Shown one piece after another: positions 37,025 to 47,808 of a DNA stretch of 64,000 nt (positions are counted from its first letter, which is position 1; the number at the start of each line of letters is the position of its first letter). The notes under the pieces are model-generated. The model did no database searches, had not been told where the DNA came from, and was given only the letters and a program-made list of their open reading frames with translations. Source of the stretch: Heterodera schachtii (taxonomy: Eukaryota; Nematoda; Chromadorea; Rhabditida; Heteroderidae). The position numbers and the translations under genes are program-made. The DNA lies in NCBI GenBank assembly GCA_023374025.1, contig SIJG01000030.1:709516-773515 (forward strand). The letters run 5' to 3'.

Positions 37025-37705
37025 TAGATCGGTAGGGTTGGTAATTATATGCACATGCATATTTTTTTCCTGGACTGTAGGAGGCATGAAACGCACGAAA
37101 AACATGTTTTTAGCTTGGTTTGAAGCTTCTAGGACGTATTTCCATATGCATATTTTGCATATTTGTGCATATTTCGCGATTTATGTGCATATTTGCATAT
37201 TTGTGCATATTTTGGCATTTCGTGCATATTTTATGTGCATATTTGGGCATTTTTTCAAAAAACCTCTATTAAACGGCCCCCCATCAGCTAAATGGGATTT
37301 TTTACCCCCCAAAATCGCAAAATTTTTCCGAAAAAGACAATTTTTAGCAAAATTTCACGAAAAATATTGAATAAATTTAATTTTCTCAAAAAATAGTTAA
37401 TTTATGTCAAAAATGAGCAAAATTTCGCTTTTTGGGTTGATTTTTCGCTAAAAATAAGTAAATTTTTGCTTTATCATGTTTTTTTTCTCCTAAAATGATT
37501 TTAATACCAGGTTTTAGTCATTTTTGAAAGTTTTACTTTGCGTTTAGCGAATTTAAAGAAATTTTGAAAAATTATACACTCAATTTGGAAAAATTTATGT
37601 GCATATTTTTTACTTTTTATGTGCATATTTTGCAATTTTTGGTGCATATTTTATGCGCATATTTTGCGATTTTATGTGCATATAATTACCATCCCTATAG
37701 ATCGG
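37025..37705. mobile_element. hAT-type MITE 3 with 8-bp target duplication and GTGCATATTT arrays
   Basis: The element spans 37033-37697 (665 bases). The left end reads TAGGGTTGGTAATTATATGC and the right end, reverse-complemented, TAGGGATGGTAATTATATGC. The match continues through ACAT, giving 24 bp with one mismatch. Flanking duplications TAGATCGG lie at 37025-37032 and 37698-37705. GTGCATATTT-like motifs occur about nine times inside the left end and about five times inside the right, on the + strand, as expected of subterminal transposase-binding repeats. The interior also carries GCATGAAACGCACGAAAAAC, a string shared with MITE 1. No transposase is present. Confidence 0.9.
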
Positions 37706-38800
37706 TACCGACAGACACGAGGAACGTAATTGCACATTTTGTTCTTGGGTTCCGAATTTACAGAAAGTACCAAAAGCAGTTTTTCGGTACAGCGGTACGG
37801 TTCTATTTTGTTTTTATTGGTTCACTTGCAGTCATTTTCCTTTCAGTTGAATCCCACGCAAGTGGATTTACAATATGGTTTGGAATTTATTAATCTATTT
37901 CTTATTTAAAAATAACAATAGAATTTTTGAATAATTTTTATTCGATATATCTTGGAAAGAATCTATAGGAGCTTTTTTTCCGGCATTAATTGAGTTCATT
38001 TCATTTTGCTTGCATGGTTTTATGCTCTGCCATTTAATTTGAAATTTTTATATTTTTTTAATAAATTCAGCCAATATTATATAGCTATATAAAACTTATT
38101 TCATCTCTTGCAAAATGTGTTGGCTTTAACATAAACTTCAGTAATCTGAGTTTTTGGATACATAAATAAATTATAAAATACAAGCAATGCTTTTACAAAT
38201 CTTATACAATTTCCACATATATTTATAATTATAATTATTTTTATTTTTTATATAAAAATGATTGAAAAGATATTTATTTTATTGTAAATATATTATTTGT
38301 TAACCTCCGAGTTTTTATATATTTTTTTTTGTTTTGGTCTCGTTTTGCATTAATACTCAATTGTTTTTTTGCAAAAGGCATTTGAGCTTCAGTTTTGTCT
38401 ATTTATCTTTTGGAGCCATTTGAAATTGCTATGGGGATTTTTGGTGGTGTAATAGAGTTCTTTGTATTAAAACAATTATTTTAAGCATATTTTTTAAGTT
38501 AATAATTAATCCTGTGACCCAGGCGTTTATTTCACATATTTATCTTTAAAAAAAAATTATATTAGCGCATTATTTTTAATTAATACCAAAAATCTGAATT
38601 GATTATTTTGAAAATTTGTTCTTAATTTTATCTGTTTTTTAATTATTTTTTTCATATTAATACCCAAATTTAAATATATTCTTTTTAGTTTTTGATTTTT
38701 TTTGATCATTTTTTCTTTGTTATCTTTTATTATAATATATTTTTAAATAATTTTATTCTGATGCATATTTTTACTAATCAAAACTAACTTTTTAAAATGG
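37706..38800. other. Gene-free stretch
   Basis: Begins with a GC-richer run (GGTACCGACAGACACGAGG, TTCGGTACAGCGGTACGG), probably an older repeat into which MITE 3 inserted. The remainder is T-rich. Confidence 0.4.
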
Positions 38801-38960
38801 TCAAAACCGGACAAATTTGGTATCACTCGAAATTTCTTGATGAGTTACGTCCAAAAAAAACAGTTTTTTCAGCTTTAAACCCGTTTATGTCTAGAAGTCG
38901 TTTGAAGTGCAAAACTAAAAAATCTTTGAAAATTTCTAAGATTTTGTGAAATTTTTCTAA
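38801..38960. repeat. Probable interspersed repeat fragment
   Basis: Contains AAACCGGACAAATTTGG, TTGGTATCACTCGAAATTTC (compare TTGGTATCATTCGAGAGCTC at 25956) and GAGTTACGTCC. The shared motif plus raised GC suggests a repeat family also present near 25.9 kb. Confidence 0.35.
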
Positions 38961-41900
38961 TTTTTCTGAAAAATTGACCATATACCTTTTTTGTTATTAT
39001 AAATAGAGAAAATACTGCATTAAATAGAATTTGAATTTTTAAAATTTTTTCCACGATTTGGTCCGAATTAATATTTTCTATTAATTAAATTAAGATTCCT
39101 TTATTTATTATGAAAGCCTCATTTTAATGATTGCTTATTGTTTAAATTATATTTTATTTTTTTATATTTTTTAGTTTTATTTGGAATATAACCATTGATT
39201 GCTTTCCTCGTTTTATATGTGCAATGAATTAACGTGAATTTTTTGTCCATCACATGATATAATTTTAAATATGTCAAATTAAGGTGGTATCCATTTTTTG
39301 TGTATTCTTAATTATATATTTTTTATTATAAAGATCACTATTTTCTATTTTCGTAATATTAATTTTTCGTTTTTATTATTTTTTGAATATTCGTTTATTT
39401 TGCTTTTATTTAAGTTTCATTGCACATTTTATCATATATATTCCGGTATTGCTAAATCATTCAAAATTTACGGTGACTAAAAAACAATTTCTTTCCTGAA
39501 TATATAAACAAAAATACACAAAGAAGTGATATTAATAATTTTCTTTATCTATTACAATTGTTTAATAAAAGAAAGAAATTACGCCCGTATAAGTTAGAAT
39601 TGCCGTAAAATTGGTATATATAAGATAAAGTAATTAAACAAAATTTTAATCATGCTCTTTTTCTTTTTTTCTCCCCTGCACTGTCCATGGCGTTTATTTT
39701 ATTAGTTGATCAACAAACATCCGATCGTACAGGTTCTTGAATTATATTTTATAAAAACAGATTTTTATAAAAGACCAGCAACTTTATAAAATCTTTTTTT
39801 TTTTTTATAATAAACGAACAAATTTGATTTAAATGGTAAATTTACATATTTATCTGATTTGCTATTTTAATATTAATTCGTTTCAATTGAATTTTGAATA
39901 AATAATTGTATTTTAAACAATATCAAAATTTTCAATTATTTACTCGGCTAGCCGTGAGATATATTTCATTTATAATATAATTCATGAATTCTTTGAATTG
40001 TTCCTTTTTTTAATAAAATTTGTGTTATTAATACATATATTTCATATTTCACTTATTAAATCTCACTTTGTTTAAAAATGGACCCTTGGGAAGACATGCC
40101 ATAGTCTGCAATATTGACACGCATTCTCATTTTTAATGATTTTTTTGTTTTATATAAAAATTTGTTTTTTATAAATTTGTATAATTTTTGTAAAGTGATA
40201 AATTTTTCATATTTATCTTTTTGTTATATCAATTAATTCGTTTGAGTTGTTTTTTCATAAATTTGTATAAAAATTAATATTTCATAAATTTTTAGTTTAT
40301 ATACATCGTGCTCCCTTGTATAAATCATCGTTTAACTTTTAGTGAGTTTGCATTGTTAGTATATTTAAAATTGTTTAGGTAACTTGAATTTAAATACCTT
40401 TTCATTATAATTATCATGATTCTTTCTTTGATAGCTTCTTTCACAATTATTTTTAAAATTTTTAACAATTTAAACATATATATATATATATATATATTTA
40501 ATAAATTTAAGTTTTAAATTTTTGTACGATATTCAAAAAAGTTGGCTTTCTTTTTGCATATGTTTTATTAATTGTAAATTTATTTTTTTTTTGTAGCATT
40601 ACAGTTTTTAATTTAATTTTGGTTTTATAATATTGTAATGAGAAATTATTAATTTTTCCTATTATCAATATTTATTTTTGTATAAACATTTTCTTTACAA
40701 TAATAATATAAAAATTTTTCTAACCATATTATTAAGATATAAGAAATGAATTATTATGTTTTATTTTCGCAGTTTATTTTCTATTTAATTTTTATGATGC
40801 AAAATGTATATCTCTCTTATTTTAATTATTTAATACATTGAAATTTGTTTAATTAATGCATTTTTGTATTTGCGAAACGCAGGTCATCGCCATGTCTTGC
40901 TATGTTCAGCAAAATAATTAATTGTTTTCCATTTAACATTTTTTTAAATTAAAGAAGTATAAGAATGTAAAATTTTGTTATAAATACTTTTTTTCATTTT
41001 TATTTGCTTTACTTATATTTCTGCTTAAACTATATATACTAATTGATTAAATTGCTCTTCGTAATTTCTGTTAATTGAGTTTTGTGATTAATCTTTTTTG
41101 CTATATTATGCGCACCAATTTTGTGATGCTGCTTCATTTTAAATAACCTTGCAAATATAATAATTTTTGCAATAAATTTTAAATTCACATTGAGTACTTT
41201 CAAAGTTTAAAGGTTTTTATTATTTTTATGCTTTACTCGCTATCACAGTTGCAAGCGATTCAGATAAGTGAATTATTTATTGTTAGCCAATAAAGCAGAT
41301 CAAACTTTTTTATTTCCTTTATTATGTATTTTTATACTTTTTATGAAATAAATGATTTTATACCCGATATATTCTTTTTAGGTCGGCTTTTATCGTTAAA
41401 TACCGTTTCTTTCTTTTATTAATATAAATTTAAGATTTCGACTTTTTTTTTAATAATTCTCTTTCTTTTTGTTGAACAATTAATATATTAAATTCATATT
41501 TATTACGAAGTTTTATTTTATGCTAATGTTAACATATTATTTAGTTAATAAACATTTGTGTTTAATTTTGTTCTATTTTAATAACATAAACTGCTGTTAT
41601 TCAGTGAAAATGAAAAAGAAAGATAGTTTTTTTTAATACAATTCTTATTATTTTTGAATTTGCATTCTTAAATTTTATAATTTTCCTTCATATATTAACA
41701 TGTATCCTCCATTGAGTTTAGCATATGCTTTTTCGAGTAAAGTTTGCTAAAACAAGGCCTAGATAAAATTAAATTTATTTATATAATGAAATTTGAATGT
41801 ATAGCATTTTAAATGCTTTATATATTAATTCTTTTTTGAATTTTGAATTTTTTATCATTTTTATTTATTTTTTATTATATTTAATATTAAAGATGCAATA

Positions 41901-43137
41901 ATTTTGTTATTTATTGAAAATTCGAAATTTTAATAAAGGATATAAAATTTAATTTTATAATTTCTTATTTGAAATATTGAGACATAATTTTTAATTTTTT
42001 ACTATTTTATTGTTTTTTTTCTTTTCTTAAAATCATTTAAATCTCTTGAAATCAAGAAACGAAATGTGTGTGATATGTGCCGGTGTCTGGCGGAGTGAAA
42101 TTTATAAAAAAAATTAGTTGTTGTGTTGTTTCATCATAATTTAAATAAATATTTTTTCATTTTATATTTGCTCATACTTTTCGTAATTATCTTTTCAATT
42201 TTCAGTTATTTTATAAAAAATGTTTAATTCAATTTTTTTAAATTATATTTTATTCTATTTTTTGATTATTTTCTTTTCAATTTCTCATCACCATAAAATG
42301 TAATGAATGCCGCTTGCTTTCTTATGAAGGTTTTAATACAATTTTAAAAACTGACATATGAAACAAAATATTTAATGGGAAAAAAATACACTTTAAAGAG
42401 AAGATTCTGTTCTCATTGATATATCTTTTCGTGAACATAATCCGTTATAAATTTTAAAAATGAATTCACGAAAAAAATATTTACCATGTTGCATGCCTTA
42501 GAGGTATCCCTTCTTTCGTAGACCTATAACTTTTTTAGTATACGCCCTATTAAAACAGCCTTCGCAATTGATGATATGTATACGCCATAGTAAGATGAAT
42601 TTCTATTTTTTATACATTACGTTTCATTTTTTGTACAATAATATTTATTATATATATAAAATTTTACTTATCTCATCTTTTCATTATTAAACATAAGCAA
42701 TACAAAAGCAAATTTTAACAAATTTCTGTAATACGGTAGACTCAAATATGTATTTATTTTTTTAATAACAGCGTGAGGTGTCTATATGGCCATTTTGCCA
42801 GGAATTTTAGTGTCAAAAAAGATATTTTTAGCTTTCCATATGATAAAATATTCTCAAAAACATTTTAAAAATATATAAACTCGGTCATTGGTCATCAATA
42901 GGATTTGCTTCATTTGACTCTGCTGCTCAATTTGCAAAACATTAAATAATTTTTTAAAATATTTTTATGAATTTTTACTAATATAAACAATGGAAATATA
43001 TATTTTTATGAATTCCATTTTTCTGGTCAATGGCATTTGCCAATTTGTGTTTTGTATTTTATAATATTTCCGTTAATTTACATTTGACTTTGATGGTCAC
43101 TTTACTAATTAATAATATAAACAATGGAAGATAATTT
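38961..43137. other. Gene-free stretch
   Basis: T-rich. There is a (TA)n run at about 40478-40497 and small GC islets at about 40875-40905, 42080-42100 and 42490-42590, without identifiable structure. Confidence 0.45.
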
Positions 43138-43226
43138 TTAGAGAAAGAGAGACAAAAATAAAGAGTAAGAGAGAGAGAGAGAGATAACAGAGAGAAAAGG
43201 GAGAGAGAAAGAGAGACAAAAGAAAG
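43138..43226. repeat. (GA)n-rich tract, purine on + strand
   Basis: AGAGAGAGAGAGAGAGA core with GACAAAA and GGGAGAGAGAAAG variants. The Ser/Leu-rich minus frames are artefacts. Confidence 0.85.
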
Positions 43227-43505
43227 ATTGAAAAAATAAACATAAAAATACAAAATTTGAACTATTTGACGGTGAAAAATTGCGCATTTTTAATGAAGTT
43301 ATAAAAATGAATGAAATGAAAATTAGCGACAAAAGAATTTCTAAGTATTTGATTTTCTTATTCCATTCGTATTTTCCAAACAATCATTAAAATTTTGCAG
43401 AAAATGCCTTCAAATTATGCATCTGAATTAATAAAATTCAAAAATACATTGCGTTTCACCTTAACTTTATAAGAAATTCAATTATGTATGTTTATTAATT
43501 TAAAT

Positions 43506-43740
43506 CAGAGTTCCCAAGTGTCCTGATTTTTCAATTTGTCCTGAATTGGAGGGTACCTATCTGAAAAATCAAAAATGTCTTGAATGTTAAGATTGTCCTG
43601 AATTTTGAGTTCTCCAATGAAAATATAAAAAGTGCGATATGTTGTAAACCAAATTTTATGAATGGAAGATTTTTAAGAAATTTTAATGAAATTTGCAGTA
43701 AAATTTTTTGACAATTTTGGTACTTTTCTGTTTTGGAGTA
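43506..43740 (+). mobile_element. Degenerate hAT-like repeat with TGTCCTGAATT units
   Basis: Starts CAGAGTTCCCAAGTGTCCTG and repeats TGTCCTGAATT or GTCTTGAATG four times to about 43605. It resembles 34245-34354. It ends near TTTTGGTACTTTTCTGTTTT (about 43717), a string also present at about 31268. Terminal repeats and duplications are not resolved. Confidence 0.35.
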
Positions 43741-46384
43741 ATAACACACGTAAATTTAAACAAAAAAATCAACATAATGCGCACAAATTCACACAATCAT
43801 TTTGACGAAATCTCATTTAATTAAGCTGCTACAAACAATAAAAATTGTCTATTTTTAAATAATTTTATTTAACTTTGATAGTTTTAATTTTTTCAGTGAG
43901 CAATTTAAAGTTTTTGTAGTAATTTTAATTTCAATACATTCTTCGGTTAACATTGTAATATTTAAAATTTATAATAAGACAAAAAAGAATATTAAATGGT
44001 GCATAATCTATTGCTAAAAGAAAAAGAGAACAATAAAAATGGGCGCAGGAATTTTTTTTTCCGCATGGAAAATACTTTCATTTATTTGCCTGTTTATAAA
44101 ATTTTATTTGAAAATAAAAATAAATGAAATATTTTTTTTATAAATCAATTATTTCTTCGCAAAATTTTCTTTTATCCATTATCTTTAGAATAATTAAGTT
44201 ATTAAATGTTTTTTGTCTCTATTAATTTCTTTTAGGAATCTATTTTTCATTTTATTTTTAGTGTTTTAAAAGTTTAATAAGTTTTTTTATTTAAATAAAA
44301 CTATTTAATAAATCTAAAATTATATTTTTTTCTTTTCATTTCATATTAATTTCCATTTTAAATTTAAATTAATTTATTTGTTGATTGTATACCAAAATTA
44401 TTTAGTTTATTCTCATGTATTTCTTCTCATTGAAGTTGCGTGACGTTGGCACCCTGTTTTCTATATTAATAATTGCATTTTTCTTCGAAGGATTTACCAA
44501 ATTTCGTAATTTCCCCGGTGGCTCGTCTCAGTGACCTAAAAAATGTTATTTTTTGACACATTAGTTCAATTTATAGTTTTAGGCGGTGCCGATTTCGGAG
44601 GTTTTAAAGACTCATAACTTTAGTCAATTCTTTTTTGTCCAAAAATTTGAGCAATATTTTCCAATTTAAGTTTATTTATATGCACTTTTTAAATATACAA
44701 TTAATAATTATTATCAATTTCTGTTTCCTGTCATGTATAATTTTGTTGTTCATCTATATTTTGTACTTTTATATCTCTTAATTCAAATAAATAACTTTTT
44801 TGGCAAATAATAATACAATATAAATAAAAATTCATTTTGCAGATTATCTTTTATTAATATTGTGTTTTGATTTTTTATATGGCACGCTTAACTTGACCGC
44901 GATTATAATAAAGTCACTTTACAAACCAATTTCTAATTAAATACAATTAATTTTTTAGATATTCGTTTTTGTTTTTTGTATTAATTAAGTATTTTTTATA
45001 TATAATTTGTTAGATTAAATATTATTTCTATTATACTATACATTTTAATAATTGTTCATTAGCTCATACAAAAATAATAAGATATTTAATTTAACAAATA
45101 TTTTCATATATATGTAAAAAATTATTTAAATTTTAACAAATTATTTACATTATATATTTTACATTACATATATTCTTTTATGTAAAGCCAAATTTTCATT
45201 CATTTATATATATAGTAAATTTATACTGATTCTCACGAATATTTGGTAATTGTAGAAGCAATTATTTCTGCAATTATTTTATTTTTTCTTTGATAAGGAA
45301 ATAAAAAATTGTATTATCTTTAAACAAATAATATTGTCTCAATTCCTTTGATAAAATAAAAATATTTTTAAAAAAATAAGTATTTTATTTACATTAGCAT
45401 ACAGTTGCTAACAAATAAGCAATTTGAAAATATTAAACAAATTTAATTATAAGAAAGCTTTTTAATAAACTTAATTTTTGCATTTATTCGGCGAAATATA
45501 AGTAAATAATATATTAACTAAGTCAATATTGCGGAGTCTCGAAAGGCACTTCTGACCGGGATATAATCTATTCGATTTTTTCATATTATTGTGATGAATA
45601 TGTATTTTGCTACAAATCGTATTTGAATGATTGCTCTACGACTCGTCCACGAAAATGAACTAATCCAAAAACTGTTTATTTTCAGGAATCTCTATTGACC
45701 TTGGAATTTTTTGTATTTTGTAATAATTTATGTGCTATATCTATCTGTCACTTCACTAAATCATTTTGTATTAAGAATTTTTTTATATCTTCCCCTGTGT
45801 TACGGTAATATCACTAAAAAATGTTAATTTATTGAATATTTCCCGATTTTTTGGTCTTTTTAAATATGGTTTATTTAAAATTTTAAGATTTTGAATCTAT
45901 GTTTAATCTATTTATTTACATTGTGTTTGGTTTAATTGCTATTTTATTTTAATTAAATTCAATATTTCCCAAATTTCTTACTTCTTGCATTTTACTTTTT
46001 ATCTATAATTATATATATATAGTGTTCTTATTAGGTATTTATTGAAATGAATACCGTTATATTTTTATTTTTAAATTGCTCATAAGCATATAAATCGGTG
46101 TAATTAAATTAATTATGCTTTGAATTTAAAAAAGTTACGCATTTCTTTCAAGATAAGGAACAGCATATAATTGTTTGTTATAATTTTTCTAATAATTAAA
46201 ACAGCTATTTCTAACATTAAAAAATATATACTTGCAATTGTTTGAATTCTCTATTATTATTTGATTTTATACATTTAAATGATTTATGTTTAATAATATG
46301 AAATTGCTAAATAATCAACCAAAGTACGTAAATTATGTTTTATTTATAATTTAATAGAAATAAATTTGCTTTTATTTTTTGCGT
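43741..46384. other. Gene-free stretch before the gene island
   Basis: AT-rich. Islets at about 44430-44620 (GTTGCGTGACGTTGGCACCC, CCGGTGGCTCGTCTC) and 45530-45660 (GGAGTCTCGAAAGGCACTTC, CTACGACTCGTCCACG) could be short exons or repeat fragments. I could not join any into a spliced frame. GTGGCTCGTCT also occurs near 13078. Confidence 0.4.
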
Positions 46385-46385
46385 T

Positions 46386-46396
46386 ATATTTTACAG
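46386..46396 (+). promoter_or_regulatory. Splice acceptor before the 46413 gene (cis or spliced-leader)
   Basis: A T-rich tract ending TATATTTTACAG lies 16 bases before the ATG. A position so close to the start codon is typical of nematode spliced-leader acceptors, but an ordinary 5' UTR intron is equally possible. Confidence 0.5.
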
Positions 46397-46412
46397 ATTT
46401 ACCGAAAAAATT

Positions 46413-46676
46413 ATGCCTCAAACTCCGTCCCCTAAAAAGGCAAAAGTTGACCAACGAGCTCTCTGGAAAATCTTCAAGGGCAAGTACATGCTGGCAATTT
46501 ATCTCTGCGACAATGACTGGCGAAAACTGTACGAGAACAAAGAGAAAGTTAGACGACTAGAGGACGATGACAATGTGACCCTTAGTTTCCAAATGTGTGA
46601 GGATTGCGCACGCGAGAATTGCAACGCAACTGACATAATGGCGGCACCGAAGAAACGAAAGATCGAGAAAGCTTAA
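46413..46676 (+). CDS. Small basic, probably nuclear protein (87 aa), unknown function
   Basis: A single open frame from ATG 46413 to TAA 46674-46676, with G+C far above the flanks. The ATG follows a good acceptor (TTTTACAG, ending 46396), and AATAAA lies 41 bases after the stop. The protein has a basic cluster near residues 6-11 (SPKKAK), a second near 79-84 (PKKRKI) resembling a classical monopartite nuclear localisation signal, an acidic stretch (LEDDDN, 49-54), and Cys62, Cys65 and Cys70 (MCEDCARENC), which could bind metal with Cys32. There is no signal peptide or membrane segment. I do not recognise the family. It is followed 196 bases later on the same strand by the RING gene's first ATG, and the basic, nuclear-looking sequence may hint at a related role, but this is inference. 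An overlapping frame at 46366-46560 is a shadow. Confidence 0.7.
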   Translation: MPQTPSPKKAKVDQRALWKIFKGKYMLAIYLCDNDWRKLYENKEKVRRLEDDDNVTLSFQMCEDCARENCNATDIMAAPKKRKIEKA

Positions 46677-46716
46677 ACACTTCATAATTTATTGTTTTTT
46701 TAATGCTTATCTCTTA

Positions 46717-46722
46717 AATAAA
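46717..46722 (+). terminator. AATAAA polyadenylation signal
   Basis: AATAAA 41 bases after the stop of the 46413 gene, in a T-rich 3' region. Confidence 0.6.
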
Positions 46723-46871
46723 TCGTACCCATTTTGCGCAATGATTGGGTGTGAATGACCGTAGCGGAGTGGGTTGGGTTTGTTTTGGTGTTTTTGTTTC
46801 AATCTCGACTCATTCCCCCCACCCCATCCCGTCTCGTCCAATTTTCAACGAGAACAACTCCTGCCACCGAA

Positions 46872-46919
46872 ATGGAAGCTAATTCGGGATCTTTGTCGGC
46901 TTCATTGCAAGCAGCATAA
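46872..46919 (+). other. Upstream ATG frame ending in TAA, in frame with the RING gene
   Basis: ATG 46872 (context ACCGAAATGG) opens MEANSGSLSASLQAA and meets TAA at 46917-46919. The same frame then continues without a break into AEIGTPKEM, where Met at 46944 starts the RING protein. It is either a short upstream frame or the true N-terminus broken by a nonsense change (CAA to TAA). Confidence 0.6.
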
Positions 46920-46943
46920 GCGGAAATTGGCACTCCGAAGGAA

Positions 46944-47784
46944 ATGCTGAAGCTGCAGAATGAAAAAATGAAGGATGTGCGGCACCGTTTTGTCAACTTC
47001 CGCTCCCGGCTAGACCAGCTTGAGGCCTGGGCGTGCGACGTAAGCTGTTAATTGCACCATTTTTAATTATTACGGTATGTTTTAGAACAAGCAAACGCAA
47101 TTTGTGCGTCCCGACACACGCAAACGCGTGTTGTTGGACGATTCACCAGAAATGCCGGCAACATCAAATGCTGCTGCTTCCGGTAACTTTTTTTTGATTG
47201 GTTATCAATTTGACATTTCTGACTTTATCCCCACTTTAGGTACACATCAACAATGCTTTCAAGAAGAATTTTTTGAGGTCAAACTCAAAAAATTCATGAA
47301 AGAAAAGTTGGAGGAGGCGAAGGTGTGCGCGGAATTCGCAATTGCAGCGGCTGAGCGGAAAATGCGGGAGCAGATGGATGCTCAGATGCAGGTGGAGCGT
47401 GAGCAGAACCGCAAAAATTTGAAGGCGGCAATGGAGGAGCAGAATGCGCGGTGCCGGCGACTGGCTCTTCAAAGCTTCCGCGCCGCAAAAGCAATGGTGG
47501 AGAAGAAAATGGGATGTTCAATTTTGGACAACGACAGCGGTGTGACCCCAATATGGGCGCAACACTGCATGTTCTGCCTTGGCGGCGAAGCAATGTTTGG
47601 GAGGAAGGAGTGCGCACACGTCAATGTGTGCGCCGATTGTTCAATTGTATGGGCTGGGGATGATATGTGCAAGTGCTTAACTTGCCAAGTCTTATGTCAA
47701 AATTTTAAATATTTTGGTCCCTCCCCGAATAACCATTTGTTTGACTCCATTTTTTTTAATTTTGTTAATTTTTTATTTCAATAA
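46944..47784 (+). CDS. Coiled-coil plus C-terminal RING-finger protein (three exons, 245 aa)
   Basis: Exons 46944-47039, 47086-47182 and 47240-47784 join in frame (phases 0 and 1) across GT..AG introns of 46 and 57 bases (GTAAGC..TTTTAG; GTAACT..CTTTAG). Residues about 70-155 are a Glu/Lys/Arg/Ala-rich, probable coiled coil. Residues 174-213 form a C3HC4-type RING: Cys174, Cys177, Cys189, His191, Cys195, Cys198, Cys210, Cys213 (motifs CMFC, CAHVNVCADC, CLTC), spaced like IAP-type RINGs. Such domains recruit E2 enzymes for ubiquitin transfer, so a probable E3 ligase. The Pro before Cys213 and the usual Arg after it are missing. The last 31 residues are AT-encoded and Phe/Asn-rich, and a GT after CLTCQ may be an unused donor. 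The start was chosen at Met 46944 because of the in-frame TAA at 46917. Intron 2 is a multiple of three and stop-free, so retention would still encode protein. Confidence 0.75.
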
Positions 47785-47808
47785 GATTGTTAACCCATTA
47801 TAAGTAAT

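Noticed and set aside
36805..37105. Ser/Leu/Phe-rich minus frames
   Set aside because: They run through the GA tract and into MITE 3.
37038..37893. Two 110-codon plus frames with HI/CAYF repeats
   Set aside because: The first lies within MITE 3 and the second spans its right end; the repeated residues come from GTGCATATTT.
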